This document shows positions 10,301-17,494 of a stretch of DNA of 64,000 nucleotides, in pieces. The stretch comes from an uncultured Gammaproteobacteria bacterium. Its GTDB lineage: Bacteria; Pseudomonadota; Gammaproteobacteria; GCA-001735895. The DNA lies in NCBI GenBank assembly GCA_947259485.1, contig CAMYLU010000010.1:62001-126000 (forward strand), read 5' to 3'. Every line of letters starts with the position of its first letter. The first letter of the stretch is position 1. Below the pieces are notes generated by a model. It searched no databases. It had not been told where the DNA came from and saw nothing but the letters and a program-made list of their open reading frames with translations. The translations under genes and the position numbers were made by a program.

Positions 10301-10498
10301 CTTGTAATCCCAGACGAAACCCTTGACGTAGAAGTCTTCGCCATTGACCATGAGCTTCCAGCCCTTGTCGTCTTTATACGTGGTTACTTTGTCGGCGGCA
10401 GCCTGTGCCTGGCCGGTTAGCGCAAAAAGCATCAAACTCGCGGCGATAAAAACGCCACCGATCTTCTTTGCAGAAGCGACACAACTCAACTTCGCCAT
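7346..10498 (-). CDS. GH2-like TIM-barrel glycosidase fused to outer-membrane beta-barrel
   Basis: This 1050-residue protein has a Sec signal peptide ending near residue 34 (TGQAQA). Residues about 38-410 look like a clan GH-A TIM barrel related to the GH2 catalytic domain: a KLMVNGEDFYVKGF start, acid/base candidate Glu182 in GNESN, and nucleophile candidate Glu288 in VFMEFG, 106 residues apart. A helical linker (about 420-450) follows. From about 455 to the end the chain is rich in alternating hydrophobic/polar strands and aromatic girdle residues, and it finishes with QTYFELKF. A terminal Phe is the usual insertion signal of outer-membrane beta-barrels. So a glycosidase appears attached to a porin-like barrel. 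It leads the operon with a lipoprotein, GH1 and a mutarotase-like gene, and the palindrome TGCTATATAGCA lies 212 bp upstream. Exact GH family uncertain. Confidence 0.8.
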   Translation of the reverse strand: MAKLSCVASAKKIGGVFIAASLMLFALTGQAQAAADKVTTYKDDKGWKLMVNGEDFYVKGFVWDYKPVGTNYTYDLYGQSEEFIKNLIDHEFGLMAKAGVTATRSFVRVPPKWVTYIWETYGIMTVVNPLMGRYGAVIDGVFVPTTDYSDPKTREALKQQVLEFVEMYKDVPGVLMIALGNESNYGLSWSSFEIENLPVGEQNREKAKFLYSLFDEVIQASREVDPERIFTIVNGDIQYIDLIAEYGKDWDLIGINAYRGISFEDKENNVSLWRDVKEKLDLPIVFMEFGSDAFNARDFAEDQEGQASYLRGLWQEIYSKSYGNGAEGNALGGFVFEWRDEWWKYRQTENLDIQDRTASWANGGYKFDYVEGQNNMNEEWFGVARIGDLSDEGIYLAEPRMAYDVLREIWRNNPYSMGKPAIDQAINELDMELYSLKGVIRELNKSKRDSEKFRLEGGSFKGEYLIQGFDEDISEDGEDGLEFVDGQMLDLDFAFQPTSRIKGDFTINILANVAESNFEQRYGDRGFPITVEKLEDGEFGVVASDETLEDRERVEIYDFQATYTADDYDLEAFYHVPRYHWGFEGDFFGLLRETTDMEGQDIWNAKAPYGFEFAGKKDLLGLKILAGPEVYWGANPLAMVKYEFGGGATSTLGQKYAVMFSEDIAQRSDSSSDSEATVRQSRQATIYSRTDFANGARLELGGIIAGTEKEGDEYDRIEGDDIVVDEIEFEDTLGFKAKLAFGPDDRRAYVAMNYAGLVADGGDPLAEFDSELPYSALGNKQEVEAGIMLYSNPYMLYPRILYRENLVDSNPLIAPVTVGPNLSNGIDPRNRDEDPFAVLDNREASSAEVFFTYDPTPGSWFYDWDIDMKEDAPFAFNIGLTGTRYGTDTDANQFFENGVNNSFGAGLAEEDVWLIKSKMIFNPRPGLRTILNLYTGTKQSSGKPGEETLEFFSIDGKMIVDQKHIYGADIKVDDFGPYDFQEQFNLVYPLQVKFEYARLLDQLLSEERSSRWGVKFFYRELDELSDPADGFKDGDNEYMMEVQTYFELKF

Positions 10499-10862
10499 AA
10501 CTCCACCCCTCGGTTTATATGTTTAATATGGCTAATATCCAAATTCACGAAGCGGAAGAGCTGGAACCAATGACGATTGATCACATCAGATTGAATGCCT
10601 GGTTTTCACAGGCCCTGCTCACGGCTGTCCTCTTCGGAATATTTTTTATTAATAGCCTGCCGACTATTACCCCTGCCAGTCTTGGTCTCGACAATCGAGA
10701 TGGCTATTTATGCTATATAGCAGTCTGCACAATTAGAATTCCATTGTCAACAAAATAAACTGCCTATCACAGGCTGAATAGTCTATTTCTCCTGAAAAAT
10801 TCAATCTCACGGCGCGATTGGCTATAAATGACCCAGTCGAAATAAGCTCTATAGCATCCGGC
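10499..10862. other. Intergenic regulatory region upstream of GH/beta-barrel gene
   Basis: This 364-bp gap lies between the GH30 stop (10863) and the fusion-gene start (10498), both on the minus strand. It holds one exact copy of the locus palindrome (10711-10722) and, on the minus strand, a TTGACA hexamer at 10750-10745. A weaker match to the palindrome (two mismatches) lies at 10845-10856. The 212 bp between the exact palindrome and the start codon imply a long leader. No convincing gene was seen here. Confidence 0.6.
10711..10722. promoter_or_regulatory. Putative operator TGCTATATAGCA upstream of GH/beta-barrel operon
   Basis: Exact 12-bp palindrome, identical to copies at 17224, 29081 and 31538. 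It lies 212 bp upstream of the fusion-gene start. On the minus strand a TTGACA starts 28 bp upstream of it. The central TG-n-TATA part resembles an extended -10, so a bound regulator could block or position RNA polymerase. The proposed binder is the GntR-LacI hybrid regulator encoded at 17495-18565 (inference). Confidence 0.75.
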
Positions 10863-12491
10863 TTATTTCAACGGAACGCGCAGGGTCTGCAACGCGTTCG
10901 GTTCGATAACTACCTCGGCATACTGCGCACCCAGCTGCAGCGCGTAATGAATTGGCCTCTTAGTCGTATTCAACACCTGGATACTCAAAAAACCTGCGTC
11001 ATCGATCGACGCACTGGCATGAATCGCATCGTCGTCGAGGGTGATGATATTTTTGTCGGCTTGCACCGCGCGATCACCCGGCCGAATCGTTTTACTGAGC
11101 TGTGCCAGCACATGGTAAACAGGTGTGTAATACACGTATCCCGTCGAGGTATCGATCATGATCGGCGCGCCGCAATAATTACCGACATGATTGGGGCCGC
11201 CACGCGCGTCGAGGACCACGTTCCAGTCGATCCAGCCTGAAACCCAGTGATTCAGACTGACGATGATATTCCTGGCATAACGATGCACGGGCGCGTACAT
11301 CGGGTGATCTGCGGCGACAACGCCATCCCAGGTTGCGCTATAGGCCCAGTCGCTGGCGTTATCGTTCCACCAGAAATCATCATTATCGAACCAGCCGGAT
11401 TCCTTGTAACCTTCAGGGTCCAGCACACCCGGCGGTGCGTCTTTGCCGAGGTCGTCGATACAACCCTCGGTATGGATGATCGAATGCTGTGGATACTTGT
11501 CATGTACCCGTTCAAGAATGTCTTCGTAGACCTTGAAGGTGCTTTCGTACCAATGCACCGCGGCGCCGCTGACGTACTTTGCACTATCCGGGTCAGCATA
11601 AATCACATCTGCCCACTGTTCGAGATCCGTGCGGCCATGATCGAGCATGAAAAGCTCAATGTCCCGGTAACCACCCTGCTGCAACTTTGGTCCCAGGTAG
11701 CGCTTGATCAAGTCACGCTGCGATTCGGGCGTAAAGTGCATGCTTTCCCAGTTGCCGTTATTACCGTACGGCTCGTTAACCGGTGTCAGTCCCCAGAGAT
11801 TCACGCCCTGCTGCCTGTAGGCATCGAGGTACCTGACGAGATAGTCGGCATAGGTTTCGACATACTCGGGTTTGAGTGAACCGCCGATACCGTCGTGGGT
11901 GGTTTCCGCCGTGCCTGGCTGGTACCAGTCCTCAATGTCCTTCATCCACGGTGGTGCAGTCCAGGCAGAGGCGACAATTCTAAAATCGTCATCCTGCTGA
12001 CCCTGCTTGATCTCGAGCGCCTGCCGGATCATCGGCAAGAGGTCGAAACCCGTATCCTTGATCCCCGGGTACCTGTCCACGCTAAACCCATCCTGGTCAA
12101 CTGCAATGCTGAAATGCGACAGGGTCGTATCGTCTTTAACCTCGGCATAGGAATACTTTCCCTCGACCGAGAAATCGGTCGAACCGATGGGAGTTCGTGC
12201 GAGCGAGAAATTGGCGCCCTGTTCCCCGTAAACACGGTTCATTACCTCGGCCCTTTTTTTCTCATCGAGATGTGCGAGTACAAATGCCGAGGCTTCGGTG
12301 AATGACGAGCCGATTCCGTGCAGAGTTTGCTTGATGACATCCGGCCGCACGCGGATGATATTTCCGGTGTCCACGGCGCCGCAATAAAAATTGATATTGT
12401 CTTTGCGTGCCAGCTTGTCACCCGCCTCGGAAGTCAGCAGCACTTCCGAGGATGATGTCAGGCCGTAGTTGGGCGCGCTTGCATCGGACAT
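10863..12491 (-). CDS. GH30 family glycosidase (beta-1,6-glucanase/beta-glucosidase type), cytoplasmic
   Basis: This 542-residue protein matches GH30: QTLHGIGSSFTEASA near the N-terminus, acid/base Glu240 in TPVNEP, and nucleophile Glu342 in IIHTEG, followed by the typical C-terminal beta-sandwich. GH30 members include beta-1,6-glucanases, glucosylceramidases and beta-glucosidases. In laminarin loci this family typically removes beta-1,6-linked glucose branches, which is the likely role here. There is no signal peptide, so it should act on imported, branched oligosaccharides in the cytoplasm. It follows the symporter gene by 47 bp on the same strand, consistent with import and processing of the same molecule. 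Confidence 0.9.
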   Translation of the reverse strand: MSDASAPNYGLTSSSEVLLTSEAGDKLARKDNINFYCGAVDTGNIIRVRPDVIKQTLHGIGSSFTEASAFVLAHLDEKKRAEVMNRVYGEQGANFSLARTPIGSTDFSVEGKYSYAEVKDDTTLSHFSIAVDQDGFSVDRYPGIKDTGFDLLPMIRQALEIKQGQQDDDFRIVASAWTAPPWMKDIEDWYQPGTAETTHDGIGGSLKPEYVETYADYLVRYLDAYRQQGVNLWGLTPVNEPYGNNGNWESMHFTPESQRDLIKRYLGPKLQQGGYRDIELFMLDHGRTDLEQWADVIYADPDSAKYVSGAAVHWYESTFKVYEDILERVHDKYPQHSIIHTEGCIDDLGKDAPPGVLDPEGYKESGWFDNDDFWWNDNASDWAYSATWDGVVAADHPMYAPVHRYARNIIVSLNHWVSGWIDWNVVLDARGGPNHVGNYCGAPIMIDTSTGYVYYTPVYHVLAQLSKTIRPGDRAVQADKNIITLDDDAIHASASIDDAGFLSIQVLNTTKRPIHYALQLGAQYAEVVIEPNALQTLRVPLK

Positions 12492-12538
12492 GGTGACGCC
12501 AGATTAAACCGCAACACTAAACAAGTTTATCGAACAAC

Positions 12539-14077
12539 TTAGGCTGGGTCGGCAGCAGCGGCACCGCGTCTTTGCTCGAGCTCATCGCGGATTTCGTGCG
12601 CCCTTTCCTCGGTGATATCGAATGCCGCGACCGCCCACATCGCCAGCAGCGAGGTTGCGATTGGGACCAGCACATCAAAAAAGCGCATCAGGAATATAGC
12701 CTGCTCGGTCTGATTGCCTTCCAGCGCCACGTCGAAGCCGGTCGCATTCAGCAGAAAACCGCCCCCGGCCAGGGCCAGCGCCATGCCGAGCTTGACCACC
12801 CACCAGAAAATGGAGCCGAACATGCCTTCGCGTCGCTCATAGGAATTCAGTTCGTCATAATCACAGACATCCGCGATCATTGAACCCATCAGCGTAAACA
12901 GTCCGCCAAGACCGAACGCCATCAGCGGCGCGGGGACCAGCAACAACCAGGGGATTTCAGGGTTGTAACAAAACCATTTCATGCCGTAACCGACGATAGA
13001 AATACCGATCGCGATAAAGAAAGCCTTGCGCTTACCGAATTGGGTCGACATCCAGGTAACGATGCCGATGACGATAAACGTTGAAATTGCGCCTATCGTA
13101 CCGGACCATCCCGCGTATTCCGCGCCGAGCTCGGTATTTCCACCAAACACGTAGTAAATGATGACGTAAAACTGGAACGACGAAATCAGCATGAAGCCGT
13201 TGAACACGAGGAAGGTCGCCGCGCACAGTTTCAGAAAGGGCCCGACCTTGAGCGTCATCACGAAACCAGCAAAGAATTCCGTCATGTTCTTCTTTACCGC
13301 CTCCCCGAGCGATCTCTTTACCTGCTTTTCAGCCAGTTGCTCTTCGGTTAATTCCGGGTGGCTGAAGCGCTCACGCAGAAAAATCGCCGGCATAACACCG
13401 ATCGCGATGGCCAGCGCGCCGATCGCGATGGCCAGGTAAGAAGCACCGTCGACCATGCCGTCGAACATTTCCGCCTGCATGATCAACAGGAACCAGGGTG
13501 CAACGACGTAAGCCAGCTGCCCCATGAAATTCTGCACCCCCATCAGGCGCGTGCGCTCGTGATAATCGGGCGTCAGCTCGTAACCGAGCGCTACCCAGGG
13601 CGTGGCGAAAACGGTGTATCCGAGATAGAAGACCAGCGAGCCGATCAAGAAGTACCAGAAGTAAAAGCTCTCCGACTTGCCTGCCGGCAATTGCCAAAGC
13701 AGGGCGAATATCAAGCCGGCCGCGATCGCGCCAACGAAGATATAGGGGCGACGTCGACCCCAGCGCGAGCGCGTGTTATCCGAGATGTAACCCATCAGCG
13801 GGTCGGTAATCGCGTCAGTCAGTCGAGGCAGCGCGCCCAGTAAACCGACCAGTGCCGGGTTCATGCCGAGGCCGAGGTTGAGCACGATGACCATGCCACC
13901 GATCGCCGCCGCCAGCAGGTTGTTGACGAAAGCGCCGAAGCCGTAAATGATCTTATGAATCAGCGAGATCCGGTCTTCCGGTTTGGTTTCGAAGTGCTTC
14001 TTGGCCGCCAGCTCGTCGGGCTCCATCGAGCGTGACATGGATACGCCGGAATTGTCATCGGTTTCGCTGGTTGCCAT
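12539..14077 (-). CDS. GPH-family (MFS_2) glycoside:cation symporter
   Basis: This 512-residue membrane protein has about 12 predicted transmembrane segments and the characteristic GPH-family loop DAITDPLMGYISD followed by SRWGRRRPYIF. The family imports glycosides, pentosides, hexuronides and oligosaccharides with sodium or protons across the inner membrane. It has an unusually long polar N-terminal leader of about 40 residues. The gene is preceded by a good Shine-Dalgarno (GAGGGGG on the minus strand). It is followed by GH30 and preceded, 269 bp upstream, by the carbohydrate-binding lipoprotein gene, so laminari-oligosaccharides are the likely cargo. This is the only inner-membrane sugar importer seen in the glucan locus. 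Confidence 0.88.
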   Translation of the reverse strand: MATSETDDNSGVSMSRSMEPDELAAKKHFETKPEDRISLIHKIIYGFGAFVNNLLAAAIGGMVIVLNLGLGMNPALVGLLGALPRLTDAITDPLMGYISDNTRSRWGRRRPYIFVGAIAAGLIFALLWQLPAGKSESFYFWYFLIGSLVFYLGYTVFATPWVALGYELTPDYHERTRLMGVQNFMGQLAYVVAPWFLLIMQAEMFDGMVDGASYLAIAIGALAIAIGVMPAIFLRERFSHPELTEEQLAEKQVKRSLGEAVKKNMTEFFAGFVMTLKVGPFLKLCAATFLVFNGFMLISSFQFYVIIYYVFGGNTELGAEYAGWSGTIGAISTFIVIGIVTWMSTQFGKRKAFFIAIGISIVGYGMKWFCYNPEIPWLLLVPAPLMAFGLGGLFTLMGSMIADVCDYDELNSYERREGMFGSIFWWVVKLGMALALAGGGFLLNATGFDVALEGNQTEQAIFLMRFFDVLVPIATSLLAMWAVAAFDITEERAHEIRDELEQRRGAAAADPA

Positions 14078-14290
14078 GGCCTTACCCCCTCGTTATGTGT
14101 AGCGGCTACCCCGCCGCTGTTTATTATCCAGGTGGGTAATGTCGGAATTTGAATCGACGCTGACCGGCCCTGCCGCAACCTTCCGGTTTACCGACATACC
14201 CTGGCCCTCGTCTTTGTCGATCATTACCTGAACCCCCCGATTCTGGTGAATATTCATTTTCGCTTGGCGCGTTTACTTCTAGAGTCGAAC

Positions 14291-14321
14291 GGAGGATTCC
14301 CAGTCTAACTGGAAATCCCCC
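14291..14321 (-). terminator. Strong RNA hairpin between CBM lipoprotein and symporter genes
   Basis: Arms 14291-14304 and 14308-14321 pair over 14 bp (two G-U wobbles when read as minus-strand RNA) around a 3-nt loop. The hairpin begins 26 nt after the lipoprotein stop. There is no T-tract after it on the minus strand, so it may be a leaky terminator or an mRNA-stabilising element separating the lipoprotein message from the symporter-GH30 message. Confidence 0.5.
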
Positions 14322-14346
14322 GTTGACAAACGAACCGCCTCGACTG

Positions 14347-15213
14347 CTAAGGACAAACCCCCATCGTGGTGGCTATGCAGATGTCGTCATAATAGACATC
14401 CGCCAGACTCGTCCCGGCACCACCGGTTGTTGCGGTCAACTGCAGCGTTATGCCCCCCGAAACATCGGTTCCAGGTGCGATATCATAAGTGAAACTGAAG
14501 TCAGTCCACACATCCGGATTCGGATCAAGCCCGAGCGGCGCGTTACCCAGGATCTGGGCACAGTCGGTTCCGCCACCGGTGAGCTCACAGAAGAATTCGG
14601 CAAAAGCGACACCACCGTCGACCAGAGACCCTCGTGCGGAAAAGGTGATGTAAACGGTCTGCCCCGCGCTCACCGTACCCACACCAAGATTGGCCTGCTT
14701 GATGATTGAAGCGGATCCCGGCTGCGTGTTCTGAATCCGGGCCGAGTAGGTGCCGTTATTGGGATTGGAGGTCGAAGCCTCCTGGACCCCGCTGGTACTC
14801 GGGAAAAGATCCCAACCGCTCAGATCTCCGGCCTCCACATCACCGTTGGTGGCGAGATTGCCGCCGCTCGGGGGCGGTGGTGCCATGCCCAGCTGAATAT
14901 CATCCAGGTAGAAAGTCCAGAAACCCGGATTACCTGCCGCATCACCCAGGGTTCCGTTATCGAAGAATATCGAAACCGCGGTAATTCCCGCACTGGTTCG
15001 GCCCGTGAAATCAAAGGACAGGGTTTCCCATCCGGTGCCCGCAGTATTGACGATCGAAGTGGTATCACCACCATCCTCAATTTTAAAGGTCACCGCTGCT
15101 ACTCGATTCGACCATACCTTCATGGTGATGATTTCACTGCTGGAGAAATCGATCGGCCCATCCAGTGTCAGCGTGGTGCCACCAAAGGTCTGATCCATGC
15201 GTGGTGCCACCAA
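14347..15213 (-). pseudogene. 3' part of the frameshifted carbohydrate-binding lipoprotein gene
   Basis: This open frame continues the protein encoded by 15134-17074 after a 28-bp duplication shifts the frame. It begins inside the third copy of the ~150-residue repeat A (from MDQTFGG through FYLDDI), passes a Pro-rich linker and ends with a CBM4/9-like domain (LATNGDVEAGDLSGW ... DVYYDDICIA). The apparent TTG start at 15213 lies inside the duplicated sequence and has no signal peptide, so it is not likely to be an independent gene. If the duplication is a sequencing or assembly error, 14347-17074 is one intact gene of about 899 codons. Confidence 0.75.
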
Positions 15214-15358
15214 AGGTCTGATCCATAAACTTCTGATGCTGTGCTACTTTGGCACTTGGATTGCCGGTCATATCCGGATTGTCGATGATAGACGTAGCTC
15301 CACCTCCGAAATCTCCAAACGTATAGGGTCCGCCAGCATCTTCAAAATCAACCGGTAG
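14896..15358 (-). repeat. Repeat A copy 3, interrupted by the 28-bp duplication
   Basis: Third module, the most diverged of the three (VNTAGTGWETLSFDF instead of the PTTAPGGGGWETLTFDF form). It carries the frameshifting duplication within its first half. Confidence 0.85.
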
Positions 15359-17074
15359 CCCGTCTGGTGCAGGTGGTGGCGGCGCAGCAGGACATGCACC
15401 ACCAGCATTGCTGGGATTGCCGACATCGCTATCCAGAACAACCGAGACGTTGTCGAAGTAGGCATTAACTGTACAACCTGGGTTACCGCCACAATCAGAC
15501 TTCAACTGCAGAGACAGTCCCCCGGACACATCAGGACCGGAGAGGGTGGTCATCGTATAGTTAACCCAGGTATCCGTTGGAGTAATATTACCGAAGAGAG
15601 CATCCGTTGCAGAGGCACCACCCCCGGCCATCTCGGACAGTAGCGCTGTCTGCACAACGCCACCTGCACCAGTAATCTCGCCACACATGTCAAATGAAAC
15701 GGTAACAGATTGCCCTGATGTAACTGTACCCATAGCAAAGTTGTTTTGCGAAGCCACGGGAAATGATGCCGGGCCACCGCCGCCAGGGACGCTAGCCACG
15801 AGGTTACCCGACCAGGCTCCTGAAGCTGCCTGATCCATGGTTGCCGTAAATGTGCCGTTGTTAGCAACAAGACTCCAACCAGAAGTATCACCAGTTTCAA
15901 AGGTACCGTTGGTGAGCAATTCGCCACCAGCCGGGGGCGGCGGGGCAGTACCCAGTTCAATATCATCCAGGTAGAAGGTCCAGTTGTTCGGATCGCCACC
16001 GGCGTCACCCAGGGTTCCATTGTCGAAAAATATCGAGACTGCAGTAATTCCAGCACTGGTTCTACCGGTGAAATCAAAAGTCAGGGTTTCCCAACCACCG
16101 CCACCAGGAGCGGTAGTAGGTACAATTGAGGTCGTATCACCGCCATCTTCAATCTTGAAAGTTACATCAGCAACACGAGACGACCAGACCTTCATGGTGA
16201 TGATTTCACTGCTGGAGAAATCAATCGGTCCATCCAGGGTCAGCGTGGTGCCACCAAAGGTCTGATCCATGAACTTCTGATGCTGCGCAACCTTGGCACT
16301 TGGGTTGCCGGTCATATCCGGATTGTCGATGATCGAGGTAGCTCCACCACCGAAATCTCCAAACGTATAGGGTCCGCCAGCATCTTCAAAATCAACCGGC
16401 AATCCCGCTGCAGGGGGTGGAGGGGGTGGAGGGGGTGGCGCACCCAATATCTCAATATCATCCAGGTAGAATGTCCAGTCATTCGGGTTACCTGCGGCAT
16501 CACCCAGGATGCCGTTATCAAAGAATATCGAAACCGCAGTTATTCCTGCGCTGGTTCTACCGGTGAAATCAAAAGTCAGCGTTTCCCAACCACCCCCGCC
16601 AGGCGCGGTGGTAGGCACTATTGAAGTCGTATCACCACCATCTTCAATCTTGAGTGTTACGTCCGCAACGCGCGTCGACCATACCTTCATGGTGATGACT
16701 TCACTGCTGGAGAAATCGATCGGTCCATCCAGTGTCACCGTGGTGCCACCAAAGGTCTGATCCATGAACTTCTGATGCTGCACCACCTTGGCACTGGGAT
16801 TTCCGGTCATATCCGGATTGTCGATGATCGAAGTAGCTCCACCACCGAAATCTCCAAACGTATAGGGTCCGCCAGCATCTTCAAAATCAACCGGTAATCC
16901 GGATGCAGCCGGAGGACCGCCGATGGGACCGCCAATGGGACAGCCTTTGCATTCTGCAAACAGGGGATCAACAACCTCTTCGGGCCCGTCGCCCTGGCCA
17001 CAGCTGACCAGTAAAATAGAAAAAAGTGCCGCCGTTAACAAACGAAGCGCCTGTGGAATTCTGTAGAAACGCAT
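15134..17074 (-). CDS. Multi-domain carbohydrate-binding surface lipoprotein, frameshifted near its end
   Basis: The 646-residue frame starts with a lipoprotein signal (lipobox LLVSC, Cys25). It contains repeat A copy 1 (residues 60-208), a poly-Pro linker, repeat A copy 2 (225-373), a CBM4/9-like domain (384-549, starting LLTNGTFETGDTSGW), another Pro linker and most of repeat A copy 3, which then shifts into an unrelated tail. Repeat A ends in FYLDDI and resembles beta-sandwich carbohydrate-binding modules. No catalytic domain is visible, so the intact protein would be a pure glycan-binding lipoprotein, comparable in role to surface glycan-binding proteins of other polysaccharide loci. Exact palindrome TGCTATATAGCA lies 149 bp upstream. 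It is divergent from the regulator gene. The frame disruption is caused by the tandem duplication at 15171-15226. Confidence 0.8.
   Translation of the reverse strand: MRFYRIPQALRLLTAALFSILLVSCGQGDGPEEVVDPLFAECKGCPIGGPIGGPPAASGLPVDFEDAGGPYTFGDFGGGATSIIDNPDMTGNPSAKVVQHQKFMDQTFGGTTVTLDGPIDFSSSEVITMKVWSTRVADVTLKIEDGGDTTSIVPTTAPGGGGWETLTFDFTGRTSAGITAVSIFFDNGILGDAAGNPNDWTFYLDDIEILGAPPPPPPPPPAAGLPVDFEDAGGPYTFGDFGGGATSIIDNPDMTGNPSAKVAQHQKFMDQTFGGTTLTLDGPIDFSSSEIITMKVWSSRVADVTFKIEDGGDTTSIVPTTAPGGGGWETLTFDFTGRTSAGITAVSIFFDNGTLGDAGGDPNNWTFYLDDIELGTAPPPPAGGELLTNGTFETGDTSGWSLVANNGTFTATMDQAASGAWSGNLVASVPGGGGPASFPVASQNNFAMGTVTSGQSVTVSFDMCGEITGAGGVVQTALLSEMAGGGASATDALFGNITPTDTWVNYTMTTLSGPDVSGGLSLQLKSDCGGNPGCTVNAYFDNVSVVLDSDVGNPSNAGGACPAAPPPPAPDGLPVDFEDAGGPYTFGDFGGGATSIIDNPDMTGNPSAKVAQHQKFMDQTFGGTTHGSDLWWHHADTGWADRFLQQ
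15171..15226 (-). repeat. 28-bp perfect tandem duplication causing a frameshift
   Basis: The 28-bp sequence at 15171-15198 is repeated exactly at 15199-15226. On the coding strand each copy begins ATGGATCAGACC. In the two other copies of repeat A (for example around 16245-16272) the segment occurs once. Because 28 is not a multiple of three, the frame changes here. Confidence 0.95.
15956..16402 (-). repeat. Repeat A copy 2 (carbohydrate-binding-like module)
   Basis: Second module. It differs from copy 1 at only a few residues (for example VVQH to VAQH), which suggests recent internal duplication or gene conversion. Confidence 0.85.
16451..16897 (-). repeat. Repeat A copy 1 (carbohydrate-binding-like module)
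   Basis: First of three near-identical ~149-residue modules (LPVDFEDAGGPYTFGDFGG ... FYLDDIE). A G-rich (Pro-coding) linker with a 9-bp internal repeat lies directly downstream at about 16413-16439. Confidence 0.85.
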
Positions 17075-17223
17075 TGCGAATCCTCCGGTTTTTGGTTAAC
17101 TAACGGTCCTTAAGACTCTGATTAGTTTGTTACTAAAGTCGTCTACAACTGCCGCGTACGGTTAACGCAAGGGGCGATAGATAACTAACTGAAATTGTTG
17201 TAACCTGCTTGTTATAATAATTA

Positions 17224-17235
17224 TGCTATATAGCA
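17224..17235. promoter_or_regulatory. Putative operator TGCTATATAGCA between CBM lipoprotein and regulator genes
   Basis: Exact copy of the 12-bp palindrome, 149 bp upstream of the lipoprotein start and 259 bp from the regulator start, within a 420-bp divergent region. A minus-strand TTGACA (17264-17259) begins 29 bp before it, the same layout as at the other copies, so it most likely serves the lipoprotein promoter. Confidence 0.75.
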
Positions 17236-17352
17236 CTTTAAACGCGCCGACTTGGTCCTGTCAAGCCCTATTTTGGCGCGGTTAATGGCGATTCAATGAC
17301 AATTTTGACGACCCTGATAAATCGTGCTATTCAAATTTTTCGGGTAAAGCTA

Positions 17353-17376
17353 TGTAGCAGATGCTATACTGCTACA
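17353..17376. promoter_or_regulatory. Composite inverted repeat (TGTAGCAG / CTGCTACA) near the regulator gene
   Basis: Arms 17353-17360 and 17369-17376 are perfect 8-bp inverted repeats separated by ATGCTATA. The element contains TAGCA/TGCTA half-sites like those of the 12-bp palindrome but in a different arrangement. It lies 118 bp upstream of the regulator start, so it may be an autoregulatory site. Confidence 0.55.
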
Positions 17377-17494
17377 GCTAGTCGATAACGAAAAACCAAG
17401 AAATTATAAAAAAATAACGACCTACTAGCGGTGTTACAGGATCAACGAAAGCGGTCCTCACCAACCCTGAGTACTTATATCAAGGACATTGACT

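Noticed and set aside
10519-10758. Plus-strand open frame of 79 codons upstream of the porin-enzyme gene
   Set aside because: No ribosome site, no family resemblance, and it crosses the operator and probable promoter of the minus-strand operon.
10845-10856. AGCTCTATAGCA as a further operator copy
   Set aside because: Two mismatches to the palindrome and close to the end of the GH30 gene; kept only as a remark.
15171-15226. 28-bp direct repeat as a transposon target-site duplication
   Set aside because: The copies are directly adjacent with nothing between them, so no element is inserted.
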